DNA of 64,000 nt from Euglena gracilis (taxonomy: Eukaryota > Euglenida > Euglenophyceae > Euglenales). Position 1 is the stretch's first letter, and the number at the start of each line of letters is the position of its first letter. A program made the translations under genes and the position numbers. The notes below the pieces were generated by a model. That model saw nothing but the letters and a program-made list of their open reading frames with translations. It searched no databases and was not told the origin of the DNA. Of this stretch, positions 1 through 12,600 are shown piece by piece. The DNA is taken from the NCBI GenBank assembly GCA_039621445.1, contig CP154956.1, positions 63,566,257 to 63,630,256 of the forward strand, in the 5' to 3' direction.

Positions 1-136
1 GAGCCCACCCAATAAATCAAGAGGGGGTGAGCGCCGGGTTCATGACAGAACTGGCGTTCCCCACCCTTGTTTAAAGCGACATTTAGGGACACGGGGTTCG
101 CGACAGAACTGGCGTTCCTCCCTTCGGGCATGGGAG

Positions 137-504
137 TACCATGCCCCCCCCCCCCCGAGCTGTTCCCCCCCCCCCGAGCTATTCCCATAAGGGGGACGGG
201 AATAGCTCACTGTCATAGCACTTTTTATAAAGAACTTCCCAAAAAAAGTGCTCAAGAATCGACGTTTTTGGGACGTTTTCAAAAATCACTTTTTGACAAA
301 TGTGCTTAAAAATGACCATTTTTTGCGAACATCCAAAAAAGTTGCCAAAAATGATCCCCTTTGGGTTGCCCGAGGGTCGGGTATGGGAATAGCTCGGGGG
401 GGGACCTAGGTCCCCCCCAAGCTGTTCCCCCCCCCCCCGTATTGTTCCCATTGGGCCGTAAAGGGTCCCGGAGACGGGAATAGCTCGGGGGGGGGGGCAT
501 GGTA
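137..504. mobile_element. Foldback element with TACCATGCCCC termini
   Basis: The left end reads TACCATG followed by a C run and GAGCTGTTCCC. The right end is its inverted counterpart (GGGAATAGCTC, G run, CATGGTA). The word GAGCT(A/G)TTCCC recurs several times inside on both strands. No protein is encoded and no clear target duplication was found. It looks like a non-autonomous foldback or MITE-like element, and it shares its C-run terminal design with the elements at 61721 and 62287. Confidence 0.6.
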
Positions 505-3500
505 TTGAGAAATACATGTGCTCGCTTTCCCCATTTTGGTTTTCTCAGCACAATGATGCCTGGGTCCCTGGCCGTTCCTAGCCCCCCCCCCCCGACCTAT
601 TCCCATTTTTCCAAAGAGTTCTGTCCGTGAGAAAGGGGTGGGGAACGCCAATTCTGTCCAAAACCCGGCGTCCAGGTGAACAAAATGTATTTTGGCCAAG
701 AAAGTTAGCCAATGTCATAACATAAATGCGAATTGATCCTGTAAAACACCGCCGCATTATTTAAAGTGGTGCGAGCATGGTTGGCACGCAACACCGCAAT
801 GCCACCCCTGCCTTGGCACAAAGTTCTTACCGCTGGGTCACTTGTTGAAAATTTTCCAAAAAACGTCGATTTTTGAGCACTTTTATGGGAATTTCTGAAT
901 AAAAAGTGCTATGACAGTGAGCTGTTCCCGTCCCCCCTATGGGGGTGTCTCCCCCGCATCCCCCCCGCATCCCCCCCCCGCGTCCCCCACGCGTCCCACT
1001 TTGGAACCAAAATTTTGTTCTCGAGACAGCCAAATTCAGGAGGCTGATTCCTAATTTCAGGCAAATTTGAGGTTCGTGATTCCTAATTTGGTGCAGGGCG
1101 GTCCTTAGGGTACAGGATAGTTTTTTTTTTTTATTTCTTTAAGGACCGCCCCCCTTTCGGCCAAAGGGCCAACCAAGGGTCGGACTGGGACTTGAACGGG
1201 GGCAAAAATTAAAAAGTCGAAAAACACAGCTTTTGATGATTTGGGTGGATGGACGATCGTCCAAATGTGCCAGGAATCAATTTTTTTCCTGATGTCGACC
1301 TGTTCTCGCTGAAAAATACTCAAATTTCTTGCCCACTTTCCTGTATATTTTTCACCGAGTGTGCTGGGACAGCGGAGTTTTTTTTTTTTTTATTTGCTTA
1401 AGGACCGCCCTGATTTGGTGTGGGTGATTCCCAACTTGCGGTGGGTGATTCCTATTTGGGGTGGGTTAGTCCTAATTTGTTGTGGTAGAATCCTAATTTG
1501 GCTAAAATTTTCTCGCAGCAAATTCTTAATTTCACTGTCCCAAAAATGGCGTCTCCCCCGCGTCCCCCCCCCCCGCGTCCCCCCCGCGTCCCATACACCC
1601 CCAATGAGACTAGCTCGGGGGGGGGGGACATCTGGGGGGGCATGGTAACCACCAAAATGTGTATTGCAACCGAAATGTTGTTGCTGCAAAAGCTGATTGA
1701 CCTTCAAATGTGTCCCGCTTCATTCCAACCTTTGACAAATGAGTTGCATTGGTTCATTTCCCTTTTGAGTTGCTTTGCAAATACAATTCGCCATCAATGG
1801 ACAAAAAGGACTCCATAGGAGCCCAGGCACAGGGGGGGGGGGGGTCCCGCGGGACCCCCCTGTCGAGGTCCGAACTCAACCAGACAAGGGGGGAGGGGGG
1901 TTTGGGACCCGAATTCAACTGCCTAGCCTCCATAACCAACATGTGGTTGCATGTGAACACCTTGCATCAAAACCCCCCAAAAAATCAAATGGCTAAATTT
2001 TGCCATTTGAGACTTTTTGGGCTAGTTTTTCGTCATTTTTGTGCATTTTTTTTGAACCATTTTGGGCATTTTTTTGGACTTGCCATCGTGGGTTGTTTGG
2101 TGTCATATTTGACCCATTGAGGCTTCATTTTGGGCAGTTTTTTTTTTTTGGCAGTTTGTCAACCGTTTTTGGGATATTTTCAACCGTTTTTGATAAAGTC
2201 TGGAAATACAGGCCTTTGGTGTCGTTTCAGGTTATTTCTGGCCAGAACTTGAATCCTGTCCATCCATTTTGGTCATTTTTGCTGCTGCACATAAATCTCC
2301 CGTTGGAATTGGCAAAATGGGACGTTCACCAACTCAACGTGTGCACCATGGTGGTTGAACATAATGAACATTTGTGTTTTTCATCCGCTGTCAAAGACGC
2401 AATCTGTCCTGAGTCCCTGCGCCTCTAATACGTGGACTTAAAAAAACACTGCGTCTTAAGACGCAGACTTGACTAAGACACAGATTTGAGCCTGTGTCTA
2501 AGACGCAGACTCCGTCTGACGAGAGAGTCTGCTAGGACGCAGTTTTTGAAAGGACCACCCCTCAAGGACTGCCCACAGGCCCAAGGGATGGTCAACGACC
2601 GATCCAGGAATCGAACGGGGTCAAAAAAAATCAAAAGTCGAAAACCACACTTCTTTGACATTTTGGGTGGGTGGGCGATGGTCCAAAAACGCGGTCCTTA
2701 ACAATAAAAAACTTTTTGTCCAAGCACATTCAATGAAAAGTTCATAGGAAAATGGACACTCTATGCTTTTCGCATTTTTTTGCATTTTTGTCATTTTTTT
2801 AAAAAAATAATAAAAATCAAAATCAGCATTTTTATTTATTCTTATTTATCATTTCACTTTGCCCACAAATTTTGAAGCTGACATTTTTCTCATGATCTTG
2901 CAGTTGTTGTAAAATTTGATGCCATTTTTGGGGGGAGGCATTTTTTTCTTTTTCTTTTTTGTGATTTTTTGTGCCTTTTCTCTCAGACTTTGTGCCTTTT
3001 TTGCGCATTTTTTTTGCATTTTTCACGCATTTTTGCACATTTTTTTTTTTGAGGCCAGGCTTGCAAACCCCCTATTATAATGACATTTTTGTTGATTTTA
3101 CCTCATTTTTGAGATATTTGGTTGTGATTTTTTGGCCCCCCCAAAAATGGCCCAAAAAACAGCCTGCCAAAAGATGGCTTCTTCTCGGGCCAGGTGAGGA
3201 GTCACAGAAAAACCAAAATACGGTTAAACAGGGCTTCGTTTTGAAGCTTTAAGCACTTTCTTTCATTTCGCTTCATGTTCGACATAATTCAAAAAAAAAT
3301 TTCTGTGGCCCAAAAACGGTCCCAAACGGCCAAAACACACGTTATTTACAGCCGGTTGCGGAATGAATGTGCATCCGGGATCAAAATAATTGCTACGTTT
3401 CTCAACTCTAAACGGTCAAATTTCTCTAAATAACTGCCACTTTTCTCCAAATTACTGCCACTTTTCTCAAAACTATTGCTTATTGTGCAAAAAAAAATGC

Positions 3501-4001
3501 CCATTTTCTCATAAAAAAATGCACACGTGATTTTGTGTATGTCAGACAAGTTTTTGATTTGCCAGTGTGTCCCTTCTCCGCAGCTATGTCTGATGCAAAC
3601 AATGTCCGAGTTGCATATAATCTGCTGGCCAGGGATATTTCTACCATGTGACACTCCAAACGAGGCGACAAGGCTTTGTTCATTTTTTTGAAATTTCATT
3701 TTTTTTTCTGACCTTGATGGTGTGCATGATTTATGTTCAACCCGAGGATAAGCTGTTCTCTTGACTTCAACATCCCAAGTAATGGCACTTCGTCTTTTCA
3801 TCACACGCCCACACACTGTACCCGTCTCTCGGAAAATCCCTGTGATTGACACGCGCAAAGTTGAAAGTCATCTACGATATGCTGTGTGGCAAACGGCCCC
3901 TCTCTTTTAGATGTTCTCTGTTTTATGTGTTCAAGGCGTTGGACCTGGTTTTTCACACAAACCCTCTGTCTGAAACAAAAAACAAAAAAAAAGGCAAGGC
4001 T
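505..4001. other. Non-coding, repeat-rich stretch
   Basis: No coding island is visible. The stretch has poly-T and poly-C runs, a second GAGCTATTCC-type repeat near 900-1640 (CATGGTAACC end near 1640), a perfect 33-bp palindrome at 1830-1862, and AT-rich sequence with repeated CATTTTT words. Upstream exons of the transposase could lie near 3850-3990, but I cannot delimit them. Confidence 0.5.
1830..1862. repeat. Perfect CAG...CTG palindrome
   Basis: CAG, a long G run and TCCCGCGGGA are followed by a C run and CTG. This is an inverted repeat with essentially no interior. It carries the same CAG/CTG ends as the intron elements described below and may be a minimal or collapsed copy. Confidence 0.5.
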
Positions 4002-5319
4002 ACCGGGGTGAACCTGCACAGCAGCGTGTGGCGACGAGGATGGGCCCCCAGAGGAGTTCGCCCAGACAATGTGGTACCTACTTCACGTGGATGCAACTTG
4101 TCCATCCTCGTGGCAACAACCTGAGAGTTGTTCCAGTTACTGATGTTCCAGTTCCAGATGTCCCATGGTACGAAGGGGGAGGGCGTGTTATGAAGACAGC
4201 ATAATCTGTGTAGTTCTTGATGTCCCTCTTCATTTGTGCACCCCTTGAGTACAGTGTATTTCATTTATCAAAGACTCTCAGTCTTTAATCCCTGAGGGTC
4301 CGCCGTACATTGTGTATTCTGTGCAGGAGCCATGACCAAAACATTTTCTCCTGGGTGATTCCCCCCTAATTGGAGGTTCGTTTGTTACACCGCGTGATAG
4401 GGGGAGGCCACTGTAAGTGTTTCCATCACCAGATTTTCCGCAGCGCAAGTCTGGTTACATTTGAGCTGGGGGTCATGTGAAACCTGTCCATCATACAAGC
4501 ATGTGCCCCTGTTATCGTGTACAATCGGCCAGTGACCGCTGCAACATTTGAGAAATTCATCCGGGACATCCTCTTGCCCGCTTTGAACATCCTACCAGTG
4601 GTGGAGCGCGTGCTCATCGTTGACAACGCACGCATTCACTACGGCAGAGTATGCACTCTCCTTGCTTCCTTCTGCCCTGTCATGTGCGTTTCATCTCGCC
4701 CCGGAGCCACCCCACACCCCGCATGTGGATTGCAGTGCAGGGAGGCCCAACTTTCCCAAAAAAGTGTTTGTTTCACTTTCCTTCTTCAGGAGCTCCCCAG
4801 GGTGGTTGAGGGACAGCACCTTGCAGTGAAGTACCTTCCCCCTTACTCCCCGCAATTGAACCCAACGGAGTTGGTCTTCGCAGACCTGAAGAACAAGATC
4901 AGGTCAAAAAGACCAGAACAGGGCAATGTCACAATCCCTCTCAATATATTGTAAATGAATTGTTGTACTAAAATTGCATTTGGGCAACTGGTGATGACCG
5001 GGGTGATGGCAGTGCGCTGGCCTTAGATTTTTTTTGGAAAATTCCAGATGCACATTTATTTGGAGGTTTGTGTTTTCAACTGAACTTATTTGGAGTGATT
5101 GGTTTCATTTGGTCATGCAGCATGGAATTTTCAGTTGACACTGACTTTCTGGGGTCACAGCAAGAAGAGCAATCCCCTGTTGCCAAGTGCCAAACAACAG
5201 CGGAGCTTCGAACGCACGTGACCCGCTGCCTGGTCCAGATGCAGAGCGTGTCCCAGAACCCAAAGTACTGGGAAGTGAGGAGGTGGCTTCAAAAGGCCCA
5301 CAGGCGCATTCCTTTCTGA
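4002..5319 (+). CDS. DDE transposase, IS630/Tc1-like (DDE_3 type), split by introns, N-terminus not found
   Basis: Coding blocks are 4002-4121 (TGVNLHSSVWRRGWAPRGVR region, then NLSILVAT), about 4481-4648 (ATFEKFIRDILLPALN, then LIVDNARIHYG), 4790-4918 (KYLPPYSPQLNPTE, then FADLKNKIRS) and 5188-5319 (TTAELRTHVTRC to the stop). DNARIH and PPYSPQLNPTE are the second and third catalytic blocks of the IS630/Tc1 DDE fold, carrying the D and the E. The first catalytic D should lie upstream of 4002. The 4649-4789 intron is GT-AG and 141 nt long. It is divisible by 3 and has no stop, so reading through adds 47 residues; removing it gives the family's usual D-to-PPYSP spacing. The next intron is nonconventional (see 4919-5179). 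The junction between the first two blocks is unresolved. The gene may be a decayed copy. Confidence 0.7.
4919..5179. mobile_element. Nonconventional intron element in the transposase gene
   Basis: The unit runs from CAGGGCAATG to GCAATCCCCTG and has imperfect CAGGG termini. The flanking octamers are GACCAGAA and TTGCCAAG. Removing the unit plus 8 nt joins ...RSKRPE to CQTTAELRTH in frame. There is no GT-AG solution at the alignment-supported join. Confidence 0.55.
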
Positions 5320-7620
5320 TCTGCCTCACGCTTGCCGGACCACTGTTTCTTTTGATTTGGGATCCTGGGTACAAAACTCAATTTGTTAAAGACGGTTTGT
5401 TTGATGTTACTGTTCATTCACTCAGTCAGCTAGCTACACATTACATGCAGATGATGACACTCATGGCGTAACAAATTGTGGCAAGCAACTGGGGTCCAAA
5501 ACACAGGTGAATGCATGGTGTTCTCCTGTGGTTCCCTCTCCAACGTTTCAGCTACCCTGCACAGATATACGCTGAGCCCTGCATGGCAGGTCAGTGACAC
5601 ATATCATTCACAATGATCCTTTTTCAATCCTGGGGTGTTGTTCAGTTGCTGACCATTTCACCAATGCGCTATGAGAATTCTTGAAACATACTTGTTGTTT
5701 TGTGGTTTCGTATTACAATTGACTTTGTGATGATCAGCAGAGAATCTCGTGACTTCATGTGGCCTCTTGTTGTTCAGAACTGAAGGACATTGTGAGATAG
5801 GCCACACAAAAATGCCTGAGGTACTGAAGGAGACGTAATGCATTTATTGGGGACAGGGGCCACCCTCATCACACAGAAAGGGACCATGCCGTGTGCTGTC
5901 ACGGCAATTCTGCTTTTCCAATTTGGAAAGCAAGCTTGAATTTTACATTTCCAACGCAGCACAGATTACGCAGGCCATAAACGTTGCTGATGTATTTGCA
6001 ACGCACTGTTGCTGCTGCTGCATTGCCTCCACTGTGATGCTGTACACGTAATTTGGCAGGACCTCAAAGAGTATTTTGAAAAAAATTCTTCAGGCGGCAA
6101 GCATTCATCCAACCGGAATGGTGCGTTTCTTTCGCGGGTCTGGCATTTTATTTTGAGACAAGTGGCATTTAGTTTTGAGAATATTGTGGTCGCATTTTGA
6201 GACAATGGAAAAAATTTTGAGACGGGTGGCCATTATTTTTGAGATTGAAGGCAATGTACAATGAGACAGGCGGCAATTCTTTTTGAGACAACGGGCCGTT
6301 GTTTTTGCAACCGGCTGTAGATGAGGTGCCGAGTCGGGGTGATTTTGGCCAACTGTGGGGGACAACCAGGTACTGATTGATAGGGCGTTGTACAGGCTTG
6401 AATTCATCCTTTGGGCCCTTCAGACGACTCGGCGAGAACCAAGGTTTCCGACACGAACCAACTCCGCCCCGTGAAGTTGTCTTAGCGAGAAATATCCCCC
6501 ATGGTCCCCTGCATCTGTTGATACCTATGTTAATCCTCATTTTGTGTCTGGCACGAGTTACGCTCGTTTTAAATTGGGCTTAGGTCTTAGGTCTTAAATA
6601 ATATTGGGCTTAGGTCCAAACAAGGGATTGTAATATAAGGTCTATCTACCAGCAAGTCTGCCCGAAAGGGGGGGGTAAAGTTACCCATAAAGGGATCAGA
6701 ACCAGGTTTTCATTTGTGCTGGGCATTTTGCAATCAAAAACAACGTTCCTGGCGGCCCGGCCCAGCCCAGCGCCCGGGGGCAGCCAGGCTTGAATTTAGG
6801 TCTCCAGGCACTTTGCTTGATTTTGCTTCATTTTTGAGATATTTGGCATTTCGCGATTTTTCGGGTCCAAAGAATGGCCCGAAATGGGTCGAAAAATGAT
6901 TTCAGGCCAGGTTTGGAGTTAAGGGAAAACCAAAATACCAGGGCGTCCTAAGCGTTTCATTTCATGTTTTAAATTTTTCTTTCATTTTGCTTCATTTGTG
7001 AGTTTTTTTGAAATTTTTTTTGGCTTTTTGGACCCAAACCAGGCAAAAAATGGCTGAAAAAAAAACACGACAAAAAAGGAGGCTGCAGATTCGGGCGTAA
7101 TTTTGGCCAGCCGTGGAGATGGAGGGAAGGCAGGCATCTTTGGGTAGGACAGTGCACGGCTTGAAGTCATCCATTGGCCCGTACCGTGCCGAGGGGTCCG
7201 ATTGGAGGGGGGCCTGTGCCAACCCATAAACCCATACAGAAACAGTTCCCAAAAAGGCCAAAAATTTCTCAGGTTTGCACCGAAATGAAGCATTTTCCAT
7301 TCCATATGCCCCAAACACCAGTGGATATCTTAAAAAAGCAGAAAAAAACGGCAATTTTGGTGAATACGCTTAAAAATAAAACCTCAACGAAAATTTTCAT
7401 TGAATTTTTTGAACACCCAAAATGAACCAATGACCTAAAGAAGGCATTTGCATTATCTCCATCACAATTTCCATCTGCCCCCATTTTTTATTTTAAAAAA
7501 AAGGTTTGTGACTCAGATGACTCCGGCTGCAGCTGGTGGACGTTTTAGCTAGTGGGTCTGATCCTCCAGCTGGCATTTTGGCTCTGTTGATGGTTTTTTG
7601 TATCCCGAGAAATTTGGCAA
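5320..7620. other. Non-coding stretch
   Basis: No supported gene. AT-rich sequence with repeated GAGACA(A/G) words near 6150-6300 and a dispersed repeat near 6780-7100 (AATTTAGGTCTCC, then CTTCATTTTTGAG). That repeat recurs near 8200, 17470, 17690 and 46330. Confidence 0.45.
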
Positions 7621-8157
7621 ATGATGAGGGTGACATATTCAGCGCTGGAATTATCCCTCTTGGAGCCCATTACCTTTGATGGTGACCAAGGCACTCTTAG
7701 ACTTGTGGTGACTGCCAATGGTCGTCGTGGGAAAGCATGGGTGCTTGTTGATGGGATCAAGTGTGGCCGCACTGATGTGGAATATATCGCTCTTGTGGAT
7801 GATGATGGTGGACCAGTACCCAGGACCCAATCAATTAGTTCAGATGTTAGCACGGGGTTCAGTTTAAATATAAAAATTAAAGCCAAAGGAAAACTTTTTG
7901 TCTTTGCCCAAGGAGCATTGTTAATTACAGTTCCATGTGGAACACACAAGCCATTTTTTTGTTGTTGTGGTAATGGTGGTGGCCCCATCCCCTCGAAACC
8001 CCTGCAAAGCCAGGTTTTCTGTGTATTTGAGCTCCACCTGCCTGGTGGAGGATGGAGCAGCAGATGTTTGAGAGATATGGTTGCCAGCCCGGCCCCTCCC
8101 GGCGTTCAGCTCCGGGGGAATCAAATTAACAATCATGCAAGGGTTTTGAGGGGTTAG
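7621..8157 (+). CDS. Hypothetical ORF, about 178 codons
   Basis: This is an uninterrupted frame of about 178 codons in moderately AT-rich DNA. Its middle is hydrophilic and low in repeats (GTLRLVVTANGRRGKAWVLV, then EYIALVDDDGG), with an alternating hydrophobic pattern like beta strands. The C-terminal third becomes Pro/Gly/Cys-rich and less protein-like, so the real end may be an exon boundary near 7925. I do not recognise the family. It could be one exon of a larger gene, part of a mobile element, or a chance ORF. Confidence 0.3.
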   Translation: MMRVTYSALELSLLEPITFDGDQGTLRLVVTANGRRGKAWVLVDGIKCGRTDVEYIALVDDDGGPVPRTQSISSDVSTGFSLNIKIKAKGKLFVFAQGALLITVPCGTHKPFFCCCGNGGGPIPSKPLQSQVFCVFELHLPGGGWSSRCLRDMVASPAPPGVQLRGNQINNHARVLRG

Positions 8158-9253
8158 CCAGAAAGAAAGGATGTATTTCGGGCCAGGTGCGCAGCTGACC
8201 CTGGATGTTCATACGGGTTGACGCAAGGTCCTTAGTACTCGATTTTAGGCCCCCAGCATTTCCTTTTTGGTTCCCCACCATTTTTTAGACATTTTGGAAG
8301 CATCGATTTTTTGACCCCGGAATGGCATGTATTTGGGCCAGGCGTGCAGCTGGACCTGACAGCCTCTGCGGGTGGTAGAGGGTCCCTGGGGCTTTACTTC
8401 AGGCCCCCAGTGATTTCCTTTGATTGGCCACCATTTTGGAGACAGACGGTCTCCAGGGGTGCATTTGGTCTGGCAGACACTTTCAGAAATAATGTATAAT
8501 TTGAAATTTTGATTTTCATTTTTTAGCCGAATCTCACCCGGCGAAATTGCTGAATCGGAATTTCTGCATCACCTCCATTTGACCCCCAACTCCCCGCCAG
8601 GCCTGAGGTATTCAACCGACAAGGGCACCAGTTTCAACTCTGCGAAAGCCAGGAGCCAGTCGCTCGACTGAGAAAGAAAAATCCTGGAACGAGTCCTGGG
8701 CCATGGTGATAGTTTGGGGTTTTCATTACCTACCCAAGGGTATATTTTTAGGAGAATTTTACCCCAGAAATGGTCCGTCCAAATCCAATTTTTTGAATGA
8801 GTTGATCCATCCACCCATCCTTTGAGGCCATTTTTGGTTCATTTAGGGGCCAAAACACTCTTTACAAAATGACTGAAGATTTTCATTGAGATTTATTTTG
8901 AATTTTTTATGAATATGAAGAGTGCCGTGTTTTCTGCTTTTTAACTCCAAAATTGATCAACAATAATCAATAAAAAATCCCCTGGTGTTTTGGGGCACTT
9001 GGGATGGAAAATGTTTTATTTCGGCACGTCATGTTGGGACCCTATTTTCCGGCATGGAACCCCACCCCCCTAATCAGACCCCCTTGGCACGGCATGGACC
9101 CCCCTCCTGGACAGTCCCCCCCCCCTTGGAAAGTCCTCGTCAGCTATGCCAACCCCCCGTTGTGGTTGTTGTCGTCGTCGTTGTCGTCGTCGTGGTTGTT
9201 AGTTTACCAATGAAATCTGCTTTTTGATTCTTGAGTTTCTCATGAAAGAATGA

Positions 9254-9291
<38 letters not shown>

Positions 9292-9639
9292 TTTTTCGGA
9301 TATGCGGAACCAAAGCATCCCAAGGGTCATGGGACGTCTCCACCCTTCTTATACCCATTTGCCCAAATACCACCCTCACCTTATTGTCTTTGGCCCCAGA
9401 CGACGAAAGTTTTTTTTTATTTTTCTTTTTGTACCTTTTTATTGGTCCCAGGAGGCAGGTAGCCAGACAATAATGGGGAGGGGTAACAGGGGAGGATTCA
9501 CATGCTTTCCACCATCTCCAACCCTGCCTCCATACAAGTGGTTCTCATTTAATGTTTCCAACGCTGAGAGAAGCAGCAACAAGAACAAGGTTTCTCACAA
9601 CAAGGCCAGCTTTTGACAAGCCCCACTTGTTGGTTTGAT
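8158..9639. other. Non-coding stretch with microsatellites
   Basis: Contains two copies of a dispersed repeat near 8160-8420 (GGGCCAGG(T/C)G(T/C)GCAGCTG and TAGGCCCCCAG words), a GTTGTCGTCG tract near 9163-9200 and a (GT)n tract at about 9256-9292. No coding island. Confidence 0.5.
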
Positions 9640-12600
9640 TGAGTCCTGCCTTTGGGGGACCTTCATGTCATCTTCACCTTCAAGCCACGGGCCCGCCCCC
9701 AGGAGCTCCTCCTCCCTCAAGACAGCATTGGGACCCACCTTCAGCCGTCGGCCCTAAATTTCGAGGAGGAGGCGCATCCACCCCGCCCCGCCCCCACCGC
9801 CTCGACCCCCGTCCGCCCCCTCCCACCCCAGGCTCACCCCCTGCCAGCACAGCCAGCCCACCTCTTGCCGGCGCAGCCCACCATCATCCCGGCAGCGGCT
9901 CGGGGTGGGTTCCCCGTTGCTACGCAGGGCCTCTTAAAAGGCCACGCCGGCGGGGAGCACGGTCTGGTGCTGCACCAGCGGTTGCAGAACCGCCTTCAAG
10001 CGCTGCAGCCTGTCCCGGCGGTGTCGCTGGTGGTCCGGGAGGTGCGGGAGGTCCCCCGGGTGGATGCGCCACTGCTGGTGGAGCTTGCGGTCACCTCTCA
10101 CCTGTCGCACACTTCTGCCCAGCCAATGTCAAGCAACGGAGTTGTGGTGTGGAATGAGGTGTGCTCGTGATCTCCTGATTGATGCATTTTGCAGCATGGG
10201 GCTTTGTTGTAAATGGAGTGACCCCTGCTCAAAGAAAACGAGACATGAGACGTTTTGAAGAAAACGTTTTTTTTTGAAAAACATTCAGGCTGGATTTAGC
10301 CGAATTTTAAGTCTAAATTTGGGAGAATTCGAGCTAACTTGGGTATAAAAAAACCCCTCATACCACTAGAGCCCCCTGGGGTCCAAGCAGTACGTGGCTG
10401 CAATCCAACATTCCCATTCATTTTAATTTGCTGGCCCATTTTTTTTAAAAAATAGACCTGTAATATTTCGGCCTGAGATTTGGCCCCAGTTGTGGCCCAA
10501 ACCCTATCCTTGTCAACAACTCCATTTGTCCGAACTCCTCACACGGGAAACCCGTCAAAAACGGTCAATCAGGGATTTGGGGATGCCCCCCCATGGCGGT
10601 CCATAAGGGACAGGGAGTTTTTTTTTCCCTTGAAGACCGCCCCTCAAGGATCGCCCTTAGGCCTAAGGGACGGCCGATCCGGGGATGGAACCGGGTCAAA
10701 AATCAAAAAAGTTGCGCATTTTTTTGACGTTTTGGGTGGATGGGTGATGGTCCAAAGATGACAGAAACCACTTTTTTTTCCCTGAAGCCGACCCATTTTT
10801 GCCAAAATATGGCTGGTTTTTTCGTCCATTTTTGTAAGAATTTTTTATTGAATGTGCTGGGACAAAAAAAATTGTTAAGGCCCGCCCCCCTCCCCCCTCC
10901 CCAGATCCCCAGTTCCGGTGTGTCATACAAAGGGGACAGACTGCTACCCACCCCTGTGCTATTGTACTCCGCACCCTGTTCTGCTGGGTCAGTACAATAC
11001 CCTTGGCCCTGGGTCATGCTTTTTTTCTAATTTCGATCCTGGCGACAAATTTGAGGATGGGCTTTACGCCGTGATTCATTTCTGCATCCCACTCTAAAAA
11101 GAATTTCTGATTTTTCAAGAAAAGCAAAAGCAAAAGCAAAAGCATTGTCCCTGAATGAATCAAGGTTCTTCAGTGGGGAGGGAGACGCTAAAGGTGTCTC
11201 AAAAATTATCATAAGGATTTTCCAAAGGCAAATAAAACATAAATTTGTCATGTGTTTCAGGCTAACGGCAGCAAAAAGAGCCAAAAACATGTTTTTTTAT
11301 ATATTTTTTCTCCAACCAAAGTTTATTGAATCTGTGCCAATCAAACCAATAGCAGAGGAATGCGAGTTAGAAGGGGCATCCGACGGAAAAATAATCTGCA
11401 ACCCACAAGCACAACCAGCATAGTAAAGTCGGCGATGGTTGCTCAACCACACACCAATTAAATTTTTTGTTGCTACCGCACTGACGGCTTTTCTTTACGT
11501 TCCATGGGAGGGCAATGAGGCAGACAGCAAGAGAAGAGAAAAACAAAAAGTTGAAAAGAGAAAATCTGCAAAAATTGACTGAAAAGAAAACTTATGCGCA
11601 AGGCACGTACCTTGAACCACCCAGGGCCACTGCAAAGATATCGTGTTAGCTTGGGGGGGGGGGACTGCCACGCGAACCTCCCTCCCCAAAGAGGTGGGGT
11701 GTCTCCTTTCAGAAGAATGTGCTGGACCCCACTTTATTTCTTCTTCAGATTGCTGATTGTTTCGGAGATATCCCTTCTTTCTGGGATTTGGGCTGGCCAG
11801 CGGGTCAAAAAATCTTTTGCGTAAGTTTTTTGGGCATTTTTGCAGTTTCGATTTTTTGGTACCCAACCCGAACCGGGTTGGGCCCAGTTCCAGCGTGAGC
11901 ATCCCATGGGGGGAGGGTCAGCCAGCAGCCTTTTTCCAGCCAGCCCAAATTTTCCAGCCTCTAACCTGGACCCCCCCGGGGGGGGGGGGGCCAAGCGACG
12001 CCAAGGAGGGGACAAAATTTGTTGACGACTGTTTCAAAATCCAGGCCACGTTTTTTTTTTGAAGGTTCTTGGACAAAAATCTATTTACCCAATCTACTCT
12101 GAGTACTGAGAGTGAGAGTGCCGTCATAGAGCTAAAAGGGCTGCTTATTTATTCCCCAGCCAATAATTTATAAGTGTTAGAGCCCTAGAGCCATTATTAT
12201 GTGGTTTCTCTCTGTTGGTGTGCTTCCAACCTGCCCAACGTTTCCAGGCGTTTCAGATCGGCATCGCTCCGGAGGATGACCTCATTTTCTGCCTCACAAC
12301 CAGACCTTTCCTTTCAGACATCCCCAAGGAAAGCTTCAATCCTCCTCACCTACAGTAGCACACATAACACAATTCTGGTGGAGGTAAGAATCAACCCCCC
12401 CCCCCCGTTTGAAGTTTGAACCCAGCGGAGGATTGGTGATCAGTGGTTGAATGGAGAGATAAGTAGCATTGTCAGTCGCCCTGACTTGTCATTGCTTAAG
12501 GTGTGTCCAACCCCACCTAGGGGGGGCTGGTTTTTCGGAGGTTTTTACGACCGTAAGTGGCCCACGCCAAAGGCACCGGAATTTTTTGTTTTTTTCCATT

